DNA of 64,000 bases, from assembly GCA_009829735.1 (NCBI GenBank), contig CM020618.1:20135346-20199345 (forward strand), read 5' to 3'. The stretch's first letter is position 1. Each line of letters starts with the position of its first letter. Under the pieces are notes generated by a model. It was not told the DNA's origin and did no database searches. It saw only the letters and a list, made by a program, of their open reading frames with translations. Of the stretch, positions 9,582-22,400 are shown in pieces. This stretch comes from Pyropia yezoensis. Taxonomy: Eukaryota > Rhodophyta > Bangiophyceae > Bangiales > Bangiaceae. A program made the position numbers and the translations under genes.

Positions 9582-11690
9582 ATGTCCAGTTCCGAGATCC
9601 AAGCTGGGCCCGTGGTTCCGGCGGCGAGTGTTGCGGAGGAGAACTCGGGTAGTCGTGCCCCTCTCCTGCCTCCGGTTCCTCGGATGTCGGTGCTGGCGCC
9701 GGTCGCCACGGCGGGGACGGATCGAGTTCCCCCGGCTTTCGCGATGCACCCGGTCGAGGCCCCCCCGGAGGGTCTCCCGGAGATGCTTCTTGGGCAGGAC
9801 CCTCTGGCGGCCCGGCGTTACTCCACGGTGGTCGGCAACGCCGGCGCGGCCCAGTGCCAGCAGGATTGCATGGACCTCTGGCGCAAGGAACTCCAGCGCG
9901 GGGTCTTGACCGAGATGGACAAGGCACGTCTTCATACGGCGGACCAGATGCGCCTGGCACAAGACCGCTCCCAGAGCTTCTCGGGTTCCTCTTGGGTTGC
10001 TCTTCTGGAGGATCTCCCCTTCGCACTGGTACTGGATCTACCCTTGACCGAGCGTCGCGTGTCCGCGTCCGTTCTCCGGTGGCCGGAGGAGGAAGGGTAC
10101 GTCCACCGGGCGCTCAAGGTCTGGGACGAGGCGCTCAAGGGGTCGGGAAGCTTGAACTGCGACCCCCGTCCGAGCATGGTCGCTCTGGAGCCGCCTTTCT
10201 TGACCCGGAAATACTCCAAGTTGTCGCCGGCACGGGAGCAGGGTGAGCGACGCGGGCGTCAGCGTGACTTCCTTGTGAGCTGCAACCACCAGGAGTTCTG
10301 GAAGCTGGACAAGGCTAACCGGGCGGCATACTACCCCAAGGTCATCCCGCAGCAGCAGGAAGTCGAGATCCCGGTCGGGTTTGCTCCTTCCAGCATCCCT
10401 TGCACCTGGTACTTCTTGGACGCCTTGACTCAGGCGTCGATCAAGGGCTTCTTCCACTCAATCCCGTACATGATGTACACGTCCGAGATGACAGTCTTGG
10501 CGGCCAACCACTGGCTTCACGAGGTCTTGGTGTCCAACCGGCTTTGGTTTCTCCCCGACCTCCTGATGGTCTGGATTGTCGACAAGTTGACCGTCGACTT
10601 CCTGTGCAGCGAGGACGAGGAGTACAAGGAGCTCTTCCAGGCGATGATCGACTTCCGGCGTCTGGTACCGGTGCATGACCGGAACTTCTTGAACGCGATT
10701 GCCGACCAGAACCGCCCGCGTCGGGATGGCTTCGGTTGGGCGCAGGTGGTCTACCAGTCTTCTCCGGCTAAGGTGCAGCTGGCGACGCCGCTTCCGGCGT
10801 GGCCGCAGCTAGGTAGCTTTCCTGCTCCGGCCGCCCTTGATCTTCTGCCAGTTGGGCCGCCGGTGCAGGAGTCGGGATGGGCCGCGGCGGTCGGTCGGGC
10901 GTCCGCGGCGGCTCCGCTTCCTCCTGTTGCCCCTGTCGCCTCGCCTGAACCGTCACCGGCGCGTCCGCGCCCTGTTCCGGTTGTGCCGGTACTTCAAGCT
11001 CCTCCGGCACCGCGCCTGTCTGCGGCGAGTCTGGGAGTGGCCGTGCGGTCGCCGACTACTCCGGCCGCTCTGCCTCGGACGCCTTCTTCCAACGCCGGCG
11101 GCGCTGTGCCTCCGCTGGAGTTGGGTACTCCGGTTTCGGGGGCCGTTGTGGACCGTCCGGTAGTGTCGTCCTCGGGGCGGTTCGAGATTCCGGCGCCGAC
11201 TCTGCGCCTTACCCGCTTCCGGGTGCCTGACTGGTACCTGAACCAAGGTGGTCCGACATGCGACCAGTACGACGTCGGTATGATTGAAGACCAGCTGGGT
11301 CGTCTTCCGGTGCAGGTTGAAGGCGTCGGGTCTTCTCTGGTGCTGGGTACTTACGCCAGCGTCTTGAACAACGTGGTCGACCGGGTGTTTGCTTGCGCAG
11401 ATAGCGGTCAGATGTCGAACAACCCGGTGGTTGGCGAACTTCTGGCGACTTTGACGCGGCATGGCTTGGCCCAGCAGTGGTCAGAGACCTTCACGGGCTT
11501 CCAGCGGCGCCGACGGACATATCTGGATGAGCGGGAGCCACCGGCAACTACTGGTACTACTCCGATGGCGTCATACCGGGATGCGCCGCGTCCACCGCAC
11601 TACGTCATCCCGTCTTCCTCCGGTTCCCGTCGTACCGCGGGGGCAGCGCCGGAGGACACTCCCGCGGCTCAGCGTCCGCGCCGGGAGTAG
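9582..11690 (+). CDS. Convergent (antisense-strand) ORF of element B
   Basis: 702 codons from the ATG at 9582 (MSSSEIQAG). The frame is also open upstream to at least 9255, through the LTR end, with an alternative ATG at 9390. It runs opposite to gag-pol and stops 146 bp from the pol stop. The folded-looking part (about residues 70-400) includes AYYPKVIPQQQEVEIPVGF near residue 250 and ANHWLHEVLVSNRLWFLPDL near 310. A Pro/Ala-rich linker of about 150 residues follows, then a C-terminal domain with RVPDWYLNQ and a basic FQRRRRTY end. No known domain is recognised. The YYPK...VE(I/V)P.GF and LA..WL.EV...LW.LP motifs recur in the equivalent ORF of element C, which argues for selection on the protein. 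It is not an Env: no signal peptide or membrane span is seen. Confidence 0.8.
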   Translation: MSSSEIQAGPVVPAASVAEENSGSRAPLLPPVPRMSVLAPVATAGTDRVPPAFAMHPVEAPPEGLPEMLLGQDPLAARRYSTVVGNAGAAQCQQDCMDLWRKELQRGVLTEMDKARLHTADQMRLAQDRSQSFSGSSWVALLEDLPFALVLDLPLTERRVSASVLRWPEEEGYVHRALKVWDEALKGSGSLNCDPRPSMVALEPPFLTRKYSKLSPAREQGERRGRQRDFLVSCNHQEFWKLDKANRAAYYPKVIPQQQEVEIPVGFAPSSIPCTWYFLDALTQASIKGFFHSIPYMMYTSEMTVLAANHWLHEVLVSNRLWFLPDLLMVWIVDKLTVDFLCSEDEEYKELFQAMIDFRRLVPVHDRNFLNAIADQNRPRRDGFGWAQVVYQSSPAKVQLATPLPAWPQLGSFPAPAALDLLPVGPPVQESGWAAAVGRASAAAPLPPVAPVASPEPSPARPRPVPVVPVLQAPPAPRLSAASLGVAVRSPTTPAALPRTPSSNAGGAVPPLELGTPVSGAVVDRPVVSSSGRFEIPAPTLRLTRFRVPDWYLNQGGPTCDQYDVGMIEDQLGRLPVQVEGVGSSLVLGTYASVLNNVVDRVFACADSGQMSNNPVVGELLATLTRHGLAQQWSETFTGFQRRRRTYLDEREPPATTGTTPMASYRDAPRPPHYVIPSSSGSRRTAGAAPEDTPAAQRPRRE

Positions 11691-11835
11691 TAGTTGGAGG
11701 CAAGGAGGGTGAGGGTCTGGGGAGAAGCGAGGAGGGAAGAGGCGGAGAGAAGGGTTGCTCGAGCGGGTGCTTGTTTTCCTTGATTGTTTCATGCTTGCAT
11801 TGCGTGTTCTCCTTGATATACCCGTTCCCTTCTTC

Positions 11836-14800
11836 TCAATCCTCTTGTTCCGCATCCGTTGCGGGTGAGCTCGTCTCGTCCCGAGGGTCTTGGTTGGTCC
11901 CGTCCTCTTGGTCCTCCTCCGTGTCCGACTCCAGAATCTTGCCGGCTCTGGCCATTGGAGTGCCCTCAATCCCGTTCCGTCGCGTGTAGGCACAGACGTC
12001 CGCGATGGGTAGCCGGTTTGAGGGTTCCCATGTATCATCTGCTGGGTTAAAACCGAACCAGCGTACTCGCAGGTACAGGCGTCCATCTCTCCAGGCATGG
12101 TCGACAAACTTGACGTAGACATATTCCCGGCCTTCTTCTGGGGATAGCCAGGGTATCGCAGTCCGCTTGCGCCGGGTCAAGTCCCGCTGGCTTGGCGGTG
12201 GAGCTCGGGTGACATGGTCGCTGCTCACCCGGTACGGAGAGCCATCCACGTCTAGAAGGAAGGTCCAGCCATCCGTATTGAGAATCTCATAAGGTCCATC
12301 CGTCTTAGAGTCCAGCTTCCCCCGGGTCTTGCTATGGTTGTCCACAAAAACCCAGTCGCCACCACCCAGTTCCTTGTTCTTTTCCCGGACACCCTTGTCA
12401 TAGTCCCGCTTGTATCGCTCCTGGGTCTTCGAGATTGACTCCTTGACTCTTGGGAGCAGGAGCTTTAGTTGTTCCAGGAACTCATCCTTTGCCTTGGGAC
12501 CTGACTTCAGTGCAGGCTGGTGACCATCCGGTATTCTTTCCAGGGAGAAGTTGGTCAGCCGCCTTGGGGTGACAAAGTCGAGTGGAGCGACTCCCGTTGT
12601 CCGGTGAACTCGGGAGTTGTAGGCTAGAGTGAGGACAGCCAGGAGCTCGTCCCAGTCTTCTTGGTGCTCCTCCACGTAGTGCCGTAGCATGTCCACTAGG
12701 GTCCGGTTGAATCGTTCCACCTGGCCGTTCGTTTGAGGGTGGTACGTCGTGGTGTACAAGTTCTTGATGCCCATCAGGTCACAGACTCCTTGGAAGAACA
12801 GGGATGCAAACTGGGGACCGTTGTCGGTTAAGACGGAGTCTGGAGGGCCATAGGCAGCTATCCAGTACTCGCAGAAGGCTGACGTGACATCCAGAGCCGT
12901 GATGGTCCTCAGCGGGATTGCTCGAGTGAACTTGGAGAACCGGTCACAAATGATGAGCAGGTATATGTTGCCACTGGATGTTTCAGGTAGGGGCCCCAGG
13001 ATGTCCATGCTTAAGCTTGCAAAGGGCTCCGCCGCAGGGAATAGGCGTAGCTTAGAAGTCTTCTTCCTTTGGGACAACCGGTTCCTTGCACAAGAAATAC
13101 AAGCCTCCAGGCACTTATGAACGTCACTGGCCATGGTTTCCCAGTAATAATGTCGTCTCATGGAACTATACATCCGATTGATACCAGGATGCCCGGCCTG
13201 GGGAGACGAGTGCTCCAGGCGTAGGATGTCAGCTCGTAGACTTCGGGGTACGTAAACTTGAGTTGCCCCATCGAAGGGTGACACCCGTACCAGGAGTCCG
13301 TCTGTAGACTCGGAGAAGCGACTGTTCCGGTTCAGGTCCATTTGGTGGCGAAGCTCCAAGCATTGAGGGTCCGTCAATTGTGCCTCCAGCATCCGGTGAA
13401 TGGTTACCGGTTGATGAGCGTCAGGTGTCTCGTACAGGGAGCGTGCCAGCCACGTCCGACATTCGGGAGGATAAAGCAAGGTATTTCCTCCGGGATAGGA
13501 CCGGTATCGGCTGCGGGGGTCTCCAGCCTGGACATGGTGTCGGCGCAGTGGTGCTCCCTCCCTGCTCTGGTGCACACCTTGTACTTGAACTCCGAAAGGC
13601 GTAGGCGCCACCGGGCGACCCTTCCTTGACTGCTGTCCATGCATAGCAGCCACCTTAGACTGGCGTGGTCCGTCCGGATGAGGAACTCTTGTCCTTCAAG
13701 ATATGGACGTAACAGGAAGCAAGCCCAGACGACCGCCAAGCACTCGCGCTCGGTCGTGGAATAGTTCTTCTCGGCTGGAGTCAAGACGCGACTGTAGTAG
13801 CCTATCGGGAGGAAGTGCCCATCAGGTTGCTGCTGGAGTAGTGAGCACCCCACCTGGACGCCACAGGCATCAGTCTCCAGAACAAACTGGCCCTCCCGCT
13901 TGGGTAACGCCAGTACTGGAGTGGTGGTCAGGCGCTTCTTGAGCTCTTCGAAGGCTGCTGTCTGCTTCTCGTCAAACACCGGGAGTTGTGTTGGAAGCTT
14001 CTTGCTAGTAAGCTTGGTCAAGGGCCGGGCAATCAGAGCGTAGTCCCGTACGAACCGGCGGTAGACGTTGCACATACCCAGGAAGCTCTTGAGTTCCGTC
14101 TGGGTTTTAGGTTGCCGTGCATGTCGGAGGGCCTTGATGTTCTTCTCATTGACTCGGAGCTCCCCCGGACTCAGCACGTGCCCCAGGTACTCCACCTCAG
14201 TCTCAAACAGGTGGCACTTCTCGGCCTTGAGGGTAACTCCAGCCTTGGACAGGAGGGCCAGGACTTCTCGAAGGTGCTCCAGGTGTTCCGCTGGGGTCTT
14301 GGAGAAAACGATGATGTCGTCCAGGTAGACCAAACATGTTCTCCACCTTAGCCCCGACAGGATGATGTCGATGGCTCTCTGGAAGGTTGCCGGAGCATTA
14401 GTGAGACCAAAAGGGAGACGCTTGCACCGGAATAGTCCCATGTGGCACGTGAAGGTAGTCTTGTCCTTGTCCTCGTCAGCCAGAGGGATCTGCCAGTAAC
14501 CGGCATTACAATCCAGCGTCGAGAAGAGGGTGGCATCACCAAGAAAGTCGAGGCAATCATCCATCCGGGGTATCGGGTATACATCCTTGACTGTCATCTC
14601 GTTCAGGCGTCTGTAGTCAACGCAGAAACGGAAGTGACCGCCAGGTTTCGGGACGACTACCACCGGGAAAGCCCACTCGCCATCAGACGGCTCGATAACA
14701 TCCATCTTGAGCATCTTGTTAACCTGCTTCTCAATCTCATCCCGGCGATGAGATCCAGCCCGGTATGGTTGCATGTGCACTGGTTTGGCATCTGGCTTGA

Positions 14801-15935
14801 GTTGAATCCGGTGTAGGGTGGCGTCCATCTTGCCCAGCTCTCCGGACCACAGGTGCCGATATTCCTGGAGAAGCTTCTCCAGTGCCTCTTTCAAGTCGGG
14901 AGGGACGTTTTCTTGGTTGACCTTCGGCATCCCGGGCGGTGCTTGTTCGGGCTTCGGAGTAGTACGGCCAGCCTGCTCTTGTTCCGGAGATACGTCTAAG
15001 GCCGTCAAGTTGGATGCCAGCTCTTGTTGCAGGTTGAAGAGGTCTTCCTTGCTCATAGCGCGGGCGGACCCCCGGTAAGGCTCTGCTGTACCAACTCGAG
15101 TGCCCTTGGCGAGGGTTATTGGCTTCCGGCTCACGTTGACGATCAGCACCGAGAACGGGGTGTGCCTCTCCACCTTCTTGTGATGTCCGTGGGCTAGGTA
15201 TAATCGGTGTTTCGCCAGAAATTCCTTGCGTCCGTAGATCAGGCATTGACCTGCAGTCCGGGTCGTGACTTGAACCTTGGTCGCCGAGCGAGGAGGTAGG
15301 AGCACCGGTTTGATGAGGGTCAAGGTAGAGGGTGGGATGCGTTCCTTCTGGTTCTTGGCCACACGAACCTTGGTGTCCAGGTGCTCCAGCACTGGTGACA
15401 CAAACCCATGGTTGAACTGCACCTTTCCTTCTCCGGGTAGGATGCTCTTGACATGCTGCTTCTGGAAGTCCCAGCCTAGGATGAGGGGGACTGATAAGGT
15501 CTTGACTACTAGAAAGGGAAAAGCATTGGTTCATTGTTGACATAGATGGCGACGGGAAGACGGCCAAGCGGTCGTAGGGTTTGACCTGATGCGTCTACAA
15601 TATGGGTTCTGGTAGGCGCTCTCCAGGCATGTCGACGCCAGCCTGGAGGTAACAGGTTCTCAGTGATGACGCTTGGTCCGGCTCCCGTGTCGACCACCGG
15701 CGTAACAGCTTGGGGGAGGCTATCCCCCACACGCATACGAGCATTAATCTTGAGGTTTTCCTTACGCAGGACGAGCAAGGTCCCCTTGAACAAACAGGGT
15801 GTCCAGGCGGCTACCGGTTGAGCAGGTAACTGCCGTCCTTTCTCCCGGCACGCAAGGGGCAGAACAGGTAGAAGTACCCTGCCGTTGGAGATTCGGGAAG
15901 ACACTTGGGGAGAGCGCCTGCCCTACTCGTTTCCC
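11836..15935 (-). pseudogene. pol: pol of element B, left copy (frameshifted)
   Basis: This copy matches 19422-23522 almost base for base but has single-base differences that break the frame, for example one G fewer near 13437 and one A fewer near 15520. The catalytic motifs are the same as in the right copy. Breaks become more frequent towards the N gap, as expected of uncorrected read errors at a contig end rather than biological decay. Confidence 0.85.
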
Positions 15936-17659
15936 GGATCCGAGGAGTCCTTAGAGGTTTCGGTCTCCAGGTCAAAGTCCGTAGGAGCTTCCCTTGCCAG
16001 AGCCTCCGTGATGCTCTGTAAGGTTGCCACTCGGATGGCATGTACCTGTGCCTTGTCCATCTTGGAGGGTGCCCGCCGGTCAGCCCAGTTGACCGCCTTT
16101 GCAAACACCAGTCCTTGACGCTTGAGTTTCTCCTGGAGATCCTTGGGAATGGTCGGGCACTGGTAGGACATATGATCCTCCTTCTGGCACAGCCAGCAAG
16201 ACCGGAACCGCTGGTTCCTGATCTGCTTGGGGGCGACCAGGGAAGGTTGCTCCTTAGAAACGAAGCCGCCCCACTTGTCCCTTGACTCCATGGGTGAGGC
16301 CTCGCCAACTGCGAGTACCGGTACAGGGTTATCACCTCCCTTATACTTGTCGGGTCCGGACGAACTCGCGACAACGGCTTGGGAGTTGATACCATAGGAG
16401 CCTGGAGGGCCTTGGCTTGCCGGTGCTTGCCCTGGGTGTAGGCCATCAACTGCTGGAAGGTATGTTCTTGATGTTCCTGGTTGTAGTTCTCCGCATCCAC
16501 TTGAAGATATTCAGGAAGCCCCTCCGAGAAGATCATCTTGAGCCTGTCCTCAGGGTAAACGTTGCCACAAGCATCGCTCATCTCCCGGACACGACGGGCG
16601 AACGCCTCTGGAGTCCTTGTCTCTCCATGTTGCCCGGTTCAGCCTACCGACTGCCTTACGCAGGGAGTCCGCGTCTGCGTAGTTGGGACAGGAGCCAGTT
16701 GACCGCCTCCGGATAACTCGCGACGGTACGTCCAACAATGTGCCCGGCAGAGTCTGGTAGAATCTGTGCAAACCGCTGTTCCGCTTCTCCGGTCATGAAA
16801 GTTAACCAGGAGATAGAGAGCCTTGCCCTCGGACACATCGTTGTCATTGCATGCCTTGACAAACCGGCGCAGGAAGGCAAAGATAAGCGCCGGTTTCTTC
16901 CCGAAAACTTAGGATGTCCCCCAAAGCTCGGCTGCATTCGCCGGCTCAGGGATGCCATCTTCTTGGCCATCTTCCGGGGTAACCTTGGTCTTGGTTCTCC
17001 AGCCGGTAGTTACCCCAATACGTGACCTTGTTCAGGGTGGCATCTCCCACTTGGTGGGCAGGGAAGTCGAACTCGACTAGCCTGCGCCGGGTAGGACCGG
17101 GAGATGCATCCCAGTCATATCCCTCCTCAGAGCTGGAGGAACTGGTCTCGCTGGTGCTAGAGCGACGGCGACGACGCCGACGCCTACGGCTGCTCCGGTT
17201 ACCGGTCTTGGAGCTCCCCGCCCCATAGGACGCAAGGGGAGGAAAAGCTTGGCCGGCCCCAGGAGTCGAAGTCTCAGGAAGACCCGTAGAACCATTCATA
17301 GCGGTGCCTCTGGCACTGCCAGTGCCCACAGGAAGAGGTGTATACACCCAGCTGCCATGTGTGTGGGTCCAGGAGTAAACACACCAGGGGCTATCCCTGG
17401 AGGTTGAGGAGTAGAACCGACAGGAGGGAGACGTCTGCTGCGAGCGGACTCAAACGCCGTTGACCCCGGGGGTGGCTCCCACAGGAGGAACAGCCGGAGG
17501 AACGGGCAGGCGGTACTTGGCCGCCTGTAGACTCCAGTCCACTACCGGATGTCACGCCCAGGTCTGCTTCACCCGTAGGAGAACGCCGGGTTGGGCACCG
17601 TCCCCGCGGGGTGACCAGGGATGCGTCAAGGGGACGCGGGGTCTACCCCTTCGGGCACC
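15923..17659 (-). pseudogene. gag: gag of element B, left copy (error-rich contig end)
   Basis: Matches 23510-25247 but is split into several frames by small insertions and deletions (near 16345, 16615, 16690, 16800, 16980, 17355 and 17460). The sequence ends at the N gap inside the first 10 codons of gag. The slippery heptamer is present at 15929-15935. Confidence 0.85.
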
Positions 17660-18159
17660 NNNNNNNNNNNNNNNNNNNNNNNNNNNNNNNNNNNNNNNNN
17701 NNNNNNNNNNNNNNNNNNNNNNNNNNNNNNNNNNNNNNNNNNNNNNNNNNNNNNNNNNNNNNNNNNNNNNNNNNNNNNNNNNNNNNNNNNNNNNNNNNNN
17801 NNNNNNNNNNNNNNNNNNNNNNNNNNNNNNNNNNNNNNNNNNNNNNNNNNNNNNNNNNNNNNNNNNNNNNNNNNNNNNNNNNNNNNNNNNNNNNNNNNNN
17901 NNNNNNNNNNNNNNNNNNNNNNNNNNNNNNNNNNNNNNNNNNNNNNNNNNNNNNNNNNNNNNNNNNNNNNNNNNNNNNNNNNNNNNNNNNNNNNNNNNNN
18001 NNNNNNNNNNNNNNNNNNNNNNNNNNNNNNNNNNNNNNNNNNNNNNNNNNNNNNNNNNNNNNNNNNNNNNNNNNNNNNNNNNNNNNNNNNNNNNNNNNNN
18101 NNNNNNNNNNNNNNNNNNNNNNNNNNNNNNNNNNNNNNNNNNNNNNNNNNNNNNNNNNN
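17660..18159. other. 500-base assembly gap
   Basis: Exactly 500 N, a round scaffolding spacer that carries no size information. The 7086 bp to its left (10574-17659) and the 7088 bp to its right (18160-25247) are near-identical copies of the same part of element B. Confidence 1.
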
Positions 18160-19276
18160 GATTGTCGACAAGTTGACCGTCGACTTCCTGTGCAGCGAGG
18201 ACGAGGAGTACAAGGAGCTCTTCCAGGCGATGATCGACTTCCGGCGTCTGGTACCGGTGCATGACCGGAACTTCTTGAACGCGATTGCCGACCAGAACCG
18301 CCCGCGTCGGGATGGCTTCGGTTGGGCGCAGGTGGTCTACCAGTCTTCTCCGGCTAAGGTGCAGCTGGCGACGCCGCTTCCGGCGTGGCCGCAGCTAGGT
18401 AGCTTTCCTGCTCCGGCCGCCCTTGATCTTCTGCCAGTTGGGCCGCCGGTGCAGGAGTCGGGATGGGCCGCGGCGGTCGGTCGGGCGTCCGCGGCGGCTC
18501 CGCTTCCTCCTGTTGCCCCTGTCGCCTCGCCTGAACCGTCACCGGCGCGTCCGCGCCCTGTTCCGGTTGTGCCGGTACTTCAAGCTCCTCCGGCACCGCG
18601 CCTGTCTGCGGCGAGTCTGGGAGTGGCCGTGCGGTCGCCGACTACTCCGGCCGCTCTGCCTCGGACGCCTTCTTCCAACGCCGGCGGCGCTGTGCCTCCG
18701 CTGGAGTTGGGTACTCCGGTTTCGGGGGCCGTTGTGGACCGTCCGGTAGTGTCGTCCTCGGGGCGGTTCGAGATTCCGGCGCCGACTCTGCGCCTTACCC
18801 GCTTCCGGGTGCCTGACTGGTACCTGAACCAAGGTGGTCCGACATGCGACCAGTACGACGTCGGTATGATTGAAGACCAGCTGGGTCGTCTTCCGGTGCA
18901 GGTTGAAGGCGTCGGGTCTTCTCTGGTGCTGGGTACTTACGCCAGCGTCTTGAACAACGTGGTCGACCGGGTGTTTGCTTGCGCAGATAGCGGTCAGATG
19001 TCGAACAACCCGGTGGTTGGCGAACTTCTGGCGACTTTGACGCGGCATGGCTTGGCCCAGCAGTGGTCAGAGACCTTCACGGGCTTCCAGCGGCGCCGAC
19101 GGACATATCTGGATGAGCGGGAGCCACCGGCAACTACTGGTACTACTCCGATGGCGTCATACCGGGATGCGCCGCGTCCACCGCACTACGTCATCCCGTC
19201 TTCCTCCGGTTCCCGTCGTACCGCGGGGGCAGCGCCGGAGGACACTCCCGCGGCTCAGCGTCCGCGCCGGGAGTAG
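18160..19276 (+). CDS. Convergent ORF of element B, right copy (5' part missing in gap)
   Basis: Identical as read to 10574-11690, beginning at the codon for the IVDKLTVDF segment, directly after the N run. It carries the Pro/Ala-rich linker and the C-terminal domain. It is probably the same physical locus as the left copy, not a second gene. Confidence 0.8.
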
Positions 19277-19421
19277 TAGTTGGAGGCAAGGAGGGTGAGG
19301 GTCTGGGGAGAAGCGAGGAGGGAAGAGGCGGAGAGAAGGGTTGCTCGAGCGGGTGCTTGTTTTCCTTGATTGTTTCATGCTTGCATTGCGTGTTCTCCTT
19401 GATATACCCGTTCCCTTCTTC

Positions 19422-22400
19422 TCAATCCTCTTGTTCCGCATCCGTTGCGGGTGAGCTCGTCTCGTCCCGAGGGTCTTGGTTGGTCCCGTCCTCTTGGTCC
19501 TCCTCCGTGTCCGACTCCAGAATCTTGCCGGCTCTGGCCATTGGAGTGCCCTCAATCCCGTTCCGTCGCGTGTAGGCACAGACGTCCGCGATGGGTAGCC
19601 GGTTTGAGGGTTCCCATGTATCATCTGCTGGGTTAAAACCGAACCAGCGTACTCGCAGGTACAGGCGTCCATCTCTCCAGGCATGGTCGACAAACTTGAC
19701 GTAGACATATTCCCGGCCTTCTTCTGGGGATAGCCAGGGTATCGCAGTCCGCTTGCGCCGGGTCAAGTCCCGCTGGCTTGGCGGTGGAGCTCGGGTGACA
19801 TGGTCGCTGCTCACCCGGTACGGAGAGCCATCCACGTCTAGAAGGAAGGTCCAGCCATCCGTATTGAGAATCTCATAAGGTCCATCCGTCTTAGAGTCCA
19901 GCTTCCCCCGGGTCTTGCTATGGTTGTCCACAAAAACCCAGTCGCCACCACCCAGTTCCTTGTTCTTTTCCCGGACACCCTTGTCATAGTCCCGCTTGTA
20001 TCGCTCCTGGGTCTTCGAGATTGACTCCTTGACTCTTGGGAGCAGGAGCTTTAGTTGTTCCAGGAACTCATCCTTTGCCTTGGGACCTGACTTCAGTGCA
20101 GGCTGGTGACCATCCGGTATTCTTTCCAGGGAGAAGTTGGTCAGCCGCCTTGGGGTGACAAAGTCGAGTGGAGCGACTCCCGTTGTCCGGTGAACTCGGG
20201 AGTTGTAGGCTAGAGTGAGGACAGCCAGGAGCTCGTCCCAGTCTTCTTGGTGCTCCTCCACGTAGTGCCGTAGCATGTCCACTAGGGTCCGGTTGAATCG
20301 TTCCACCTGGCCGTTCGTTTGAGGGTGGTACGTCGTGGTGTACAAGTTCTTGATGCCCATCAGGTCACAGACTCCTTGGAAGAACAGGGATGCAAACTGG
20401 GGACCGTTGTCGGTTAAGACGGAGTCTGGAGGGCCATAGGCAGCTATCCAGTACTCGCAGAAGGCTGACGTGACATCCAGAGCCGTGATGGTCCTCAGCG
20501 GGATTGCTCGAGTGAACTTGGAGAACCGGTCACAAATGATGAGCAGGTATATGTTGCCACTGGATGTTTCAGGTAGGGGCCCCAGGATGTCCATGCTTAA
20601 GCTTGCAAAGGGCTCCGCCGCAGGGAATAGGCGTAGCTTAGAAGTCTTCTTCCTTTGGGACAACCGGTTCCTTGCACAAGAAATACAAGCCTCCAGGCAC
20701 TTATGAACGTCACTGGCCATGGTTTCCCAGTAATAATGTCGTCTCATGGAACTATACATCCGATTGATACCAGGATGCCCGGCCTGGGGAGACGAGTGCT
20801 CCAGGCGTAGGATGTCAGCTCGTAGACTTCGGGGTACGTAAACTTGAGTTGCCCCATCGAAGGGTGACACCCGTACCAGGAGTCCGTCTGTAGACTCGGA
20901 GAAGCGACTGTTCCGGTTCAGGTCCATTTGGTGGCGAAGCTCCAAGCATTGAGGGTCCGTCAATTGTGCCTCCAGCATCCGGTGAATGGTTACCGGTTGA
21001 TGAGCGTCAGGTGTCTCGTACAGGGGAGCGTGCCAGCCACGTCCGACATTCGGGAGGATAAAGCAAGGTATTTCCTCCGGGATAGGACCGGTATCGGCTG
21101 CGGGGGTCTCCAGCCTGGACATGGTGTCGGCGCAGTGGTGCTCCCTCCCTGCTCTGGTGCACACCTTGTACTTGAACTCCGAAAGGCGTAGGCGCCACCG
21201 GGCGACCCTTCCTTGACTGCTGTCCATGCATAGCAGCCACCTTAGACTGGCGTGGTCCGTCCGGATGAGGAACTCTTGTCCTTCAAGATATGGACGTAAC
21301 AGGAAGCAAGCCCAGACGACCGCCAAGCACTCGCGCTCGGTCGTGGAATAGTTCTTCTCGGCTGGAGTCAAGACGCGACTGTAGTAGCCTATCGGGAGGA
21401 AGTGCCCATCAGGTTGCTGCTGGAGTAGTGAGCACCCCACCTGGACGCCACAGGCATCAGTCTCCAGAACAAACTGGCCCTCCCGCTTGGGTAACGCCAG
21501 TACTGGAGTGGTGGTCAGGCGCTTCTTGAGCTCTTCGAAGGCTGCTGTCTGCTTCTCGTCAAACACCGGGAGTTGTGTTGGAAGCTTCTTGCTAGTAAGC
21601 TTGGTCAAGGGCCGGGCAATCAGAGCGTAGTCCCGTACGAACCGGCGGTAGACGTTGCACATACCCAGGAAGCTCTTGAGTTCCGTCTGGGTTTTAGGTT
21701 GCCGTGCATGTCGGAGGGCCTTGATGTTCTTCTCATTGACTCGGAGCTCCCCCGGACTCAGCACGTGCCCCAGGTACTCCACCTCAGTCTCAAACAGGTG
21801 GCACTTCTCGGCCTTGAGGGTAACTCCAGCCTTGGACAGGAGGGCCAGGACTTCTCGAAGGTGCTCCAGGTGTTCCGCTGGGGTCTTGGAGAAAACGATG
21901 ATGTCGTCCAGGTAGACCAAACATGTTCTCCACCTTAGCCCCGACAGGATGATGTCGATGGCTCTCTGGAAGGTTGCCGGAGCATTAGTGAGACCAAAAG
22001 GGAGACGCTTGCACCGGAATAGTCCCATGTGGCACGTGAAGGTAGTCTTGTCCTTGTCCTCGTCAGCCAGAGGGATCTGCCAGTAACCGGCATTACAATC
22101 CAGCGTCGAGAAGAGGGTGGCATCACCAAGAAAGTCGAGGCAATCATCCATCCGGGGTATCGGGTATACATCCTTGACTGTCATCTCGTTCAGGCGTCTG
22201 TAGTCAACGCAGAAACGGAAGTGACCGCCAGGTTTCGGGACGACTACCACCGGGAAAGCCCACTCGCCATCAGACGGCTCGATAACATCCATCTTGAGCA
22301 TCTTGTTAACCTGCTTCTCAATCTCATCCCGGCGATGAGATCCAGCCCGGTATGGTTGCATGTGCACTGGTTTGGCATCTGGCTTGAGTTGAATCCGGTG

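Noticed and set aside
9582..11690. Convergent ORF as an envelope-like gene
   Set aside because: It is on the opposite strand to gag-pol and has no signal peptide or transmembrane helix.
12884..15540. Plus-strand ORFs of 60-130 codons inside pol
   Set aside because: They are shadows of the minus-strand pol reading frame, including antisense images of the RT and integrase motifs.
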